Assembly (NCBI GenBank): GCA_016801845.1
Contig: CM028909.1
Location: 1,130,963-1,194,962 of the forward strand
Length of the DNA stretch: 64,000 nucleotides
Origin: Polydactylus sextarius
Lineage: Eukaryota > Chordata > Actinopteri > Polynemidae
Direction of reading: 5' to 3'
In this document: piece after piece, positions 27,266-64,000 of the stretch
Layout: every line of letters begins with the position of its first letter
Position numbering within the stretch: position 1 is the first letter of the stretch
Program-made: the position numbers and the translations under genes
The notes under the pieces: model-generated
Seen by the model: the letters and a program-made list of their open reading frames with translations, nothing else
What the model was told of the DNA's origin: nothing
Database searches by the model: none

Positions 27266-28524
27266 CTAATGTTAGCAAAACTTTCCACCTCCAATGACAA
27301 TGTGGGAACAAAGTTTGATGCTGAACTTGTGACGTGTTTTCCATATGGTTAGATAAGCATCTGCTAATGCTAATGCTAGTTATGTATCAATAGCGGAATT
27401 TTACATATCACACTGAAAAATTAGCCAGTAAGCCAATAGCTAACATTAACATTAGCAACTGTTCACTCACTTTAAGAACATTTTAGTGACTGGTTTAGAA
27501 AACAGTAGCTTGTTAGCATGCTACTGTTAGCATAGCTTTCCAGAGATGATGAAGGAACCCATTTTGATGCTGAACTTGTGACATGTTGGTAAAATAAACA
27601 TCTGCTAATGCTAATGCTAGAGATGTATCAAGAGCAGAAATTTACATCTACATATCACACTGAATAATTCGCTGCTACAATAAATAAATACAATAAATTA
27701 AGCTGCTCTATTTAAGTTTTGCTCTTTTGGCTAATAGCGTTAGCATTAGCAGATGTTAACTCACCAGTCATCACATTTGTTCAGAAACATCAGCCATTTT
27801 TATACAGTCACAAGACAAATGATCCATAAAAGTTGTTCAGGTTGAAGGACTCATTGATGAGTTTTAGAAAAGGATAATTTAAAAAGGGTAATTTAAATCT
27901 AAACATTAGCATAGCTTTCCACTTGTGCCAAATCACAAATACGCCTAAAAATCCATCCATGTCATCCAAACTTTAGTTATTGATACATTATTACATGTAT
28001 CAATAACTACATTAATACTTATTGATCAAATACAGCTGTTTAGCAGCTGTTTATTTACCAGTCTAATATCAAACAACGTTAGCACGCTAACAAGCTAGTC
28101 AGTCTCATCACACAGCTCTGCTATTTGAGGTGCTTTCCCTTTGTGTTTGTACAGTGGGAGGAAGTGGAGGCGTCGGCCATCTTTATTTATAGTCAGTGGT
28201 TTTGACTGTAGGTTGTGTAGCAGATTAAAATAGATGCTAGCATGCTAATAGTACAGAAGAAGACAGGAGAGTCATCACGGAAAAAAACCTTGCAAGAAAC
28301 GTTTGTGAAGAAGATGAAAACAAATGACAGTGACTGGTCAGCTCATCGGTGATGTCACTTCCTCTTTCCTCTTTTTAAATATGAAACAATGAAATGATGA
28401 AAAGGACGAAGACGCTGAAAAGTGAAAAACAACAGGATCATTTCTGTTTCTCATCAGTGCAACAATGATTCAACCAGAGCTCAGGAGTGAAATGTTTCCA
28501 CCTCACACCTATCACTCACTCACA

Positions 28525-28761
<237 letters not shown>

Positions 28762-31282
28762 TGATCTGTGCTTGTGAAAACACACAACACACGTGTGTGT
28801 GATTACACGTTAGTCACATCCTGATGGTGGGATGCGTCAGTAGCTGCAGGCTCAACAACCTGTTGAACCAGACAGACCCGGACACTGATCTCTGAGGTCA
28901 GAGGTCGACGGGTTCCTTTGTATTTCTGAGGAATAAACAACGTCGGTCTGGTGACGTCACACCGTCAGAACAGAAACAAAGAATGACACAGTTACAGTCA
29001 TGTTTCCATTCCTCATACCTCCTTGCTGGCTGATGCTAATGCTAATGGTTGAGCTAACTAACTGCAGAAGGCAGCTAACACTAATGCTAATGCTAATGCT
29101 AACGTGCTTATCCGACTTCTCTGTGCAGAAGTCATTTCCTCCACCACAATAAACTCCTCCCACATTTCTGATTCTTGTCGCATCATCTGTTTGGTGTAAA
29201 TTAAAAGCTAGTTTGCTGGCGGCTAGTCTGTTAGCAGCTAGTCTGCTTCTGGCTTGTCTGTTAGCAGCTAGTCTGTTAGCGGTTAGTCCATCAGCAGCTA
29301 GTGCAGTAGCGGCTAGTGTGTTAGCGACTAGTGCGTTAGCGACTAGTGCGTTAGCGACTAGCCAAATTCAACTACTCACCCAACATTCTGTGTGGAACAG
29401 AGAATGTACACACTCATTCATACATGACGTCACACATGACGAATGCTTCAAACACTTTGGTGATCTGATCTGATTTGTGTGAAACACTCTCAGTCTGTAT
29501 TGTTCTGATTTCCTCTTTTATTTTCTGAAGGTTTAGTAACAGGAAGTGTGTGTCAGGTGGTGAGATGTGAGGTTTGTTGTGTATCAGACCCCAGGATCAA
29601 CCCAGAGCAAGTCTGGGAACAACTCAGGATCCTCCAGGAGGACCTGGACCTGGACTGCGACCTGAACCCAGATCAGAGGCTGAAGATGATGATGAGGGAA
29701 TGAACTAATGTAGCTGAGAGGGATGAATAAGCCAAGGTATCTAAATAAAACACATTTGATAACGTAGCTAAATTAGCTAAGCTAGCAGAAGTAGCCATGT
29801 TAGCTGAAGTAGCCAAGTATCCTTCACAGTCCAACACATCCCATGAATCATTGCAGCAGCAGGTGACATTTGTGATGTGGACGTGAAGTAAAGATAAAGG
29901 TCACATGACCTCAGTAGGAGGAGGACGTTTACTTATAATTTTCAATTTGAAAGATGAAAGGCTCTGAGTGTCTTGACGTTCATGTTCTCCAGAGGTTGAA
30001 CTTCCTGCTGAGCTGGTTCGTCTAAACTCAGATTAAACGAGATTAACTCAGATCTCAGAGGAGTTCAGAGCAGCAGCTGTGGTCTGAAGCAGCAGCAGAC
30101 TCAGTGTTTCCAACGTCGTCTCAGCAGCTGGAGCCTAAAATAAGCAGGACGAGGGCTGGTCCAGGTTCAGGTTTAGACTGGGGTTAGATGCTGCAGGGCT
30201 CTGGGCTGCAGGCGCACGCTTCACCCTGTAATCAGCTCCACGTCTGACAGCTTCGCTTTTTCCTCCTCGCTCTGTAATTTACTTAATTGAAGCCACTTGA
30301 GGGGTCGACCCCTCTCCTCTTTTCTTCTCCGCCTCTTTCCACTTCTCTTGTTTCCTCCACTTCACTTTTATTTTTATTTTACTCCTCACTTTTTATTTAC
30401 TTTTTATTTGTTTTTTTATCTACTTTTTAATTGTTTTCTTGATTTTTGTAGCATTTCAGAACAAAGACAACAAACTCTGACCTCTGATCCTGTTAAATCC
30501 AGTCTAGAAAACCAGGACCAGGACAAGGACCAGCACCTGTACCAGAGCTAAGACCAGGACCAGCACAAGGACTAGGACCAAGGCTAAGATCAGGACCAGG
30601 ACCAGGACTCAGATCTCTACAGTAACTGTGTATAAATGGGGCGTGACGATGTGTCAGAGCCGTTACAGATAAAAGACGAAGATAAAGAACAAAGTGTGAG
30701 ATCAGGTTCTGAGATTAAAGTCATAAATTTACAAGAACAAAGGTTTTTCTTTTTTCAGTCTGCAGGTTCAGGATCAGACACCCCCGGCTGCTGCTTCTGC
30801 TAAGGAGGGTTTGATGTGAGGAGCGACGCCCTCTAGTGGCCGTGGTAGGCGGGAGGAGAGGTCATTTGGGGCTAGCTGGTTAGCATGCTAACTTCAGCAG
30901 AAGTAACACAACAGCTGTCAGAAGTATTACTGTACAAACTGTACTGTTACTAGATAAAGGAATGAAGTTTAATGTTGGTAAACCACTGCTAATGCTAATG
31001 CTAATGCTAGCTATGTAGCGATAGAAAAACCCATGTAGACAACAGCTTTAAATGTTTTAAAAGAGGAACAAACATGAAGCTAAAACATCCTGGACACCAG
31101 CGCCGCCATCTTGGAGCCAGAGTTGGCTGTTGGCAGGCGGCCTGATGAACAGTTTGGTTTGTTTGATTAGTGATTATTAATCAATTACTGTGATTAGTGA
31201 TATTTATTAAATGATGAGGTAACAGAGATGAACTAGGCTGCAGGTCTACATCCAGACTGTAGGAGGCAGAGAACAGCCCCTC

Positions 31283-31352
<70 letters not shown>

Positions 31353-31434
31353 GTCTTCAGTGTAAATTGATCCCGATCGCTCGTTAATCTTTCTAAGTCT
31401 GCGTGAAACAGCCAGCAGCATGCATGACAATGGC

Positions 31435-31490
<56 letters not shown>

Positions 31491-31597
31491 ACAATGGGCC
31501 TGTGTTTATGTGTGTGTGCCACTGTGGTTACAGGACCTACTGCTTCCTCCTTTATGTCCCCGCTACTATTACAAAACACATCTGGACTATTTGTGTG

Positions 31598-31640
<43 letters not shown>

Positions 31641-31739
31641 AGCTGTTAGTTAAATTCTGAGTGAAGTTTATGAGGTCGAAGTCACAGAACAGAGCAAATT
31701 CTCAGTGTCTCTGTCTTTATTTATCTTTACTTCTCTGAG

Positions 31740-31783
<44 letters not shown>

Positions 31784-33087
31784 ATAATCTAAAAACCAAA
31801 CACACTTAAAGCAGTGAACATCAGCTGATTGTATCAGCTCGTCCTCCTCAGCGACATCAGCATCGTAAACTGTGATTTGTTGATATTTTCAGAACCATTT
31901 TCAGAAATAATCTGCTTTAAAAAAGCACAAGCTCCGCCCCCTGACGCCATGTGAGCCAATCATCTGCTTTAGAGCGACCGTACCAGGAAACAGCAGCATT
32001 TATGGAGCAAAGTATAAAAACATGCACCATGACCAGCAGCAACGCTGTGACGCTGTTTTAACAGTTAGCTAAAAATAATAAGGTTAGCCAGCTAAATTGG
32101 CTAAATTAGCTAAATTAGCTAAATTACCTAGCTGGAGGCATCTAAATACGCTAAATGAACTAACAAGGTCAAGTTAACTGAAGTAGCCAAGTTGTGTGAA
32201 GAGGTTAAACCATGTACGAGTCTAAAAAAGACAAATGAAATTAGCTTAAATCGCTATATTATCTAGTTATCTCACAGGTAGCGCAGGGATTTAAATTTAA
32301 ATTAGCTCAGTTCGCTCAAGTGGCCAAGTTGTCTGAGAAGGTTTGTATCCGGGCAGAGTTCACCAAAGAGGAGGAAACGATTTCATATTGTTGTGGAGCA
32401 ACAAGAGGAAGAAAGGATGTGAGTCCAGTTTTCAAACGTTTCTAAAATAAAATAGAAGTAAAGTGTCAAACGTGAAACTCTGAGGACAACGTAAACAGGA
32501 AGTGATGTGTCTCATTTTGTTTGATGTCGACCTTCACTAGTCGCTGACGGTTGTCAAGGAGACGGAGCTCAGGGTGAAATGTGATGTGGTCGATGTGCTC
32601 ATGGGCACGTTGGCAGCCGACCCTCTCTCTCTCTCTCTCTCTCTCTATGTCTCTCGCCCCCGGGGCCAAAGGGGGCGGAGTCAGATGGGATGGCTGCCAG
32701 GCGTGGTGCTGAGGTGGTTGCCATGGTAACTGCTGAGCCTCACTGTGACCTCATTGTTAAAAAAAAGAAAAAAGAAACAATGAGGAAAAACTTCAAAGTG
32801 GAGCTGCTCAGTTGCTTAGCAACAAGGCTCAGTGGCAGCGCTGCTCGCTCTACCGCTCTCTCTCTCTCTTAAATCTCCATCTTTTTTCATCCCTCCATCA
32901 TCATCTCACATCACCACTCTCTGTTTTCTATTCCAGTCTCTTCTTTCATGTTATCTCTCTTCTCTTCATCAACTGTGAAATTTCACTTCGTTTCGCCAGC
33001 AACTCGTGTAAACACGTTGTTTCTGTGATGCATGCTGGGTAATCTGGACACAAGTGGACACCGTGTCCCACCTTTGTCTCTTACAGA

Positions 33088-33440
33088 CGCCTGTAGCGCC
33101 CCCTGGTGGCAGTGCAGGTCATAAGCCCCGCCCCCTTACAACGTTTAGCTTGTTAGCATACTAACATACTAGCATTATTAGCATTATTACGTGAGCTAAG
33201 TTAACCCAGAGAGTTCACAAACTTTATGTGTTAACAGAAGGATCAGACCAAATAATAAAAGTTTACATCACATTAATGTTTTTTTAACACACTGAGACGT
33301 TATGATTGACAGGCAACACTGACTCCTGATTGGCTGAGGTGGGTCGAGATATTTTGTGTTTGTACTAGAGGAAGTGGTCATGTGGCGGCCATCTTTGTTT
33401 ACAGTCTGTGTGTTAGCAAGTATCATCAGTTGCAATGATG
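33088..33440. repeat. Interspersed repeat, GCCCCCTGGTGGC type, copy 2
   Basis: Starts GTAGCGCCCCCTGGTGGCAG, then TAAGCCCCGCCCCCT, and ends near GGCGGCCATCTTTGTTTACA. A partial third copy of the end (GGCCATCTTTATTTATAGTC) is at about 28,175-28,195. Confidence 0.6.
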
Positions 33441-34048
33441 AATACTGGTGAACACACATCTGGATTAATTATAACATCAGTTCATATTCATTTTTTTTGA
33501 AAAATAAATAGTTCAACATAGTTACCTTGTTAGCTTAGCTAGCGTAGCCTAGCTAGCAGTTTCTTGTCCCAAACAAACTTTAATGTGTTTAATCAGTTTG
33601 CAGCTGGTGAATTTGTAATGTTTTCTTCATTAGGGGAATCAGACATTTTACTGACAGTGATGCTGATGCTCCACCCACCTCCATCCCTGCCACTACATCC
33701 TGGTCCTAGCGTCTTAGCATCTTGGCCTCACCCACAGTGATCCTGATCAGCTTCATAGGAAACAAAGGAGTAGCGTTGGCTCTAGCTCTGAGGAGGTCTG
33801 GCAACTTGGCATAAGCAGTTGGAGCCATGCTGTGTGCCAGACCCCCCCACCCACACAACCACCACCACCACCCACCACCAGCCGATCGACCAGTCGACCC
33901 CCCCACGCCTCAAACTGCTGCTGAGTCTGTCGACGTTTAGAGAAAACTGGAAGTTTTTATCAGTGACGTCGACACAAAAAACCTGGAGACTACCACACAC
34001 TGATGATTGGTGGGGGGTGGGTGACCCCCACTGGAAGGATAAGTCATC

Positions 34049-34081
<33 letters not shown>

Positions 34082-34191
34082 TGGTGAAATGGTGAACTGG
34101 TCCTTTAATCTGTGACCCTGTTTCATCTCTCTCTCTGTAGATTCCTGTGGTCGCTCGACCACTGAAACAGACCAACACCCATGACCTGTAC

Positions 34192-34192
<1 letters not shown>

Positions 34193-34284
<92 letters not shown>
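34193..34284. repeat. (CA)n microsatellite
   Basis: Pure AC run of about 92 bp. A (TG)n run of 93 bp follows at 34,507-34,599, giving a long potential dinucleotide stem. Confidence 0.97.
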
Positions 34285-34504
34285 GGCTGGCAGTGAGAGA
34301 GTAGCACTTAGTGGGTTTTGGAGAATCAGAATGAGTGACAGTCGTGTTTTCTCTCTGTGCATGTGTGTGTGTGTGTGTGTGTGTGTTTATGTGCAAAATC
34401 ACCACTATCTTTGTAACCTGATTCAAATCTGATGATGTCACATTTTTAAACACACACTCAGGGAGGAAGAAGGTGGTTTCAATTAAACCTTTGGCTTGAC
34501 TGGA

Positions 34505-34600
<96 letters not shown>

Positions 34601-35038
34601 TGAAGCTGTAGCGATGTAACTTCATCGTACTGTATGATATCACACACAGTTAACGTCTCCTGCGGTGTTGCTCTGCTGCCTCCTGGTGGTGATGTCATGA
34701 CGTCATGTGACACTGTTCAAACTGATGCCATGTTGTCGTCATAGCAGCGTGGGCGGAGCCACTGATGTAGTTTCGAACTTGTGAAAATCTTCGTAGAGAT
34801 CCGCTCCGGTCGATGGGCGGAGCCTGTTTCTGATTTTGATATGAACGCCTCAGCGCTGTCAGGAAGAACTCAGCTCAGAGACACGATTGATTTGTAGTGT
34901 TTGGGGGTGGGGCTTAGACACAGGTCAGCCCTCATCAATAAAATAACACACACACACACAGTCAGTGAAAATTAAAGTTTAAATATTAATTGATAAAACA
35001 CAGTGATATTTCCAGATCACAGTAAGGGTCAGTTCAAC

Positions 35039-35087
<49 letters not shown>

Positions 35088-35140
35088 CTCAGTCTCAGTC
35101 GTCAGACCATCAGGTTTGTGTAAACCCAGTAGAGACTAGT

Positions 35141-52577
<17,437 letters not shown>

Positions 52578-52684
52578 GTCGCATCAGGAAACATCCAGCA
52601 AACAACCTGACACACACGGTGTTCTCACTCAGAGTGTGTGTGTCTGAACAACCAACAGCAACACACACTCACACTGAAATCAAC

Positions 52685-52722
<38 letters not shown>

Positions 52723-54820
52723 ACCTCGCTCGGCCTCCTGCTTCTCTCTCACCTCTGTTTCAGTTCTGTCTCTGCTTTGACGCCTGGTTAATAATTTAAC
52801 ACACAGTCGTGTTCCCGTCTCTCTGAGTGTAAAAGAGAACTAGTGAAGAAACGTCCAGTGACATAATAAAAAGTTCAGGATGGCAACTTTATTACTTCAC
52901 CGAATGTTAATTAGCCAACGCTAATGTGTCACGCTGAGGTATTTCCTACCTGAGCACATCAAGGTCTGTTTTAACCAGACAACCACAGGTTTTATTTAAG
53001 AACAGTACATCACACGTGCACCACAACACATCCAGGCCAGGATGTTTTCATTTCATACACAAAAACACGTTACTATGTGTTCCAGAAAAAAACAATAAAA
53101 TAATTAAACAATTAACCTCTTCCCACAGGGATTAAAAACACCGATCAGCAGGTTCGTGACGTCAGGACCATCGAGCTACGTTAGCTAAAGTAGCTAGCTG
53201 AGCTGAAACAATTATGGCAACAAAGTTAGCTAAGTAGCTAAATTACTAAAGTAACAAAGTTATCTAAGGTATCAAAAAAAAGTTAGCTAAGATGGTTAAA
53301 TAAGCTGAAGTAGCTAAATAAGCTAGCTGAGCCAAAAATAAATAAAAAAATATGGTAACAAAGCTAAGTTAGCTAAGCTGGCTAAGTATGTCAATTACTA
53401 AGATAACAAAGACAGTATGGCTACCATGAAAATAGCTATATTTTAGCTAAGGTGGCTAAATAAGGCAGGTATCTTAAAAAAAAGCTAATTTGGCTGAAGT
53501 AGCTAACTTACTAAAGTAACAAAGACAGTATAGGTATAACAAAATTAGCTATGTTAGCTAAGGTGGTTGGGTAAGATCTTAATTAATATCTTAATAAAAT
53601 TGTTTGAAGTAGCTGAGATAGCCGAGGTGCTGAAATGATTACTAAGGCAACAAACATAAAAAGAAAGATATGACAAAATTAGCTAAGTTAGCTGAAGTGG
53701 TTAAATAAGCTAATGTAGCTAAATAAGCTAGCTGAAATAATTAATTAAGGTATCAAAGTTAGCTAAGGTGGCTAAATAAGCTAAATTAACTGGATTATCT
53801 TAACTACTAATGTAACAAAGATAGTAAATGTATTTAATTAGCTATATTAGCTAAGGTGGCTAAATAACACAGATATGTTAAAAATCTAATTTAGTTGAAG
53901 AAGCTATATTACTAAAGTAAAAACGTATCTATAGTTTCATAAAATTAGCTGTGTTAGCTTAGGTGGTTAGGTATTTAAGGTATCTTAATAAGCTATATTA
54001 GTTGAAGTAGTTAAAATAGTTAAGCTATCACAAAGTTAGCTTAGTTAGCTAAGGTGACTAAGTGAGCAATGGTATCTTAACAAGCTGAAGAAGCTAAACT
54101 GAAAGACCTTAATTACTAAGATAGTAAAGGTACCACGAAATTAAATTTATAATCAAAATTCACTAGGTTTTCTACCATAATTAGCAAGATACATCAAGAA
54201 GCCGAGTTAGCTACAATGGTTGTAATTTATAATGTAGCGCCATGTTTAGTTGCTTTTTATGTAAAATCATAATATTTCAAATGATTTTTGAACTGTTATA
54301 CATATATTAGCAAAAAAAACATACATGAAATTAAGATAAAATATATAAATAGTTTTATTAAAAGCGATCAAGACATAAAACAGGCTAGTCACGGGCTACT
54401 AGCTACTACAGCTAGCTTGCTAAAAACGTTAGCAAATGTAGCAATTTCTGATACCTTAGCTTCTTTAGCCACCTCAGCTAACGTAGCTACTTCAACTAAT
54501 TTAGTTTACTAAGATACTTTAACTTACCCATCCACCTTAGCTAACAGCTTTTGTGATACCTTAACTGTCTTTGTTACCTTTGTAATTAAAGCATTTCAGC
54601 TAACTTAGCTTCTGTAGCTAACCTTACTTAGATACTTTAGATTATTTAACATTAAATAATAATATTCATCAGTAAAATGTATTATTAATGATATATGAGT
54701 GACTTTTGAGTGATAGTTTTGTGAAACGATGTTTTGCTTTTGTTTTTTTAAATCATAATTGAGTTTTATTAATGTGTTACCGGGTTACATCCTCCATGGC
54801 AGCGGACACGGTCCTCTCTG
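52578..54820. promoter_or_regulatory. Shared intergenic region of divergent ptpn18 and gripap1
   Basis: Holds both upstream regions. There is a (CT)n run at 52,689-52,721, then a 1.4-kb AT-rich array of AGCTAAGGTGGCTAAATAAGC-like words at 53,170-54,110. The same words appear in reverse complement at about 54,400-54,650. No TATA box or CpG island is obvious. Confidence 0.5.
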
Positions 54821-54925
54821 CGCTGGAAACAGCGTCAGAGTGAGAGGTCTGTCCGCGCTGGAAACAGCGTCAGAGTGAGAGGTCTGTCCGCGCTGGAAAC
54901 AGCGTCAGAGTGAGAGGTCTGTCCG
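54821..54925. repeat. 35-bp tandem repeat x3 upstream of gripap1
   Basis: Three units start at 54,821, 54,856 and 54,891; each begins CGCTGGAAACAGCGTCAGAG. CGCTGGAAACAGCG is an inverted repeat (CGCTG/CAGCG with a short loop). It lies 97 bases before the gripap1 ATG, in the promoter or 5' UTR. Confidence 0.95.
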
Positions 54926-55021
54926 GGCTCCACCTCTGTGCAGTATCCTCCTCTGTTAGCGGCTCCGTCTCCTCCGCTAGCTTAGTTAGCTTAGCCTGCT
55001 AGCTAGCAGCTCCGGGTAAAC

Positions 55022-63912
<8,891 letters not shown>

Positions 63913-64000
63913 GTACAGGACTTATCAGCCACTCATTGATCATTATTGTTACTATAGTGATAAATATGTAAGTCGGTGTTGTTGCTTTGTGTCTCTGCAG

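Noticed and set aside
29213..29473. Leu/Ala/Ser-rich frame resembling a signal peptide
   Set aside because: It is the translation of CTAGTCTGTTAGCAG tandem units, with no downstream conserved domain.

Overview
The window looks like ray-finned (teleost) fish genomic DNA. It has short coding exons bounded by GT..AG introns, three recognisable vertebrate genes, extremely dense (CA)n/(TG)n microsatellites, many minisatellites, and interspersed GCTAAC/GTTAGC-rich repeats typical of fish introns. I see no operons, prokaryotic genes, CRISPR arrays, rRNA, tRNA or intact mobile elements. Most long open frames are translations of simple repeats.

Layout. (1) About 1-26,300, minus strand: the 5' part of plxna3 (plexin-A3 semaphorin co-receptor). 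Five coding exons lie between 12,776 and 6,236 and give residues 1-465, most of the sema domain. The rest of the gene lies beyond the left edge. A GC-rich, CpG-rich block at about 25,170-26,330 is the probable promoter and non-coding first exon. (2) About 26,330-35,140: intergenic, made of microsatellites and interspersed repeats. (3) 52,577-35,141, minus strand: a complete ptpn18 gene (PEST-family protein tyrosine phosphatase). Sixteen exons were reconstructed with every splice phase consistent, giving 477 residues with an intact catalytic loop and C-terminal homology motif. Exon 8 is present twice, 1,206 bp apart. (4) 55,022 to beyond the right edge, plus strand: the 5' part of gripap1 (GRASP-1, a coiled-coil endosomal protein). 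Ten exons are visible, and the splice acceptor for exon 11 ends on the last base of the window.

ptpn18 and gripap1 are arranged head to head, with about 2.4 kb between their start codons. Much of that gap is a degenerate GCTA-rich array, and a 3 x 35 bp repeat lies just before gripap1. The three products are not known to act in one pathway: plexin-A3 is an axon-guidance receptor, PTPN18 a soluble phosphatase, and GRIPAP1 a recycling-endosome/AMPA-receptor trafficking factor.

The most notable observations are the duplicated phosphatase exon and its co-duplicated 19-bp minisatellite, splice sites of ptpn18 and gripap1 built directly into TG/CA repeats, decaying copies of a gripap1 exon end plus donor inside a CA tract, and an AT-rich inverted repeat enclosing ptpn18 exons 4 and 5. 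I found no convincing new multi-gene system. Gene identities come from remembered family sequence, not from a search.
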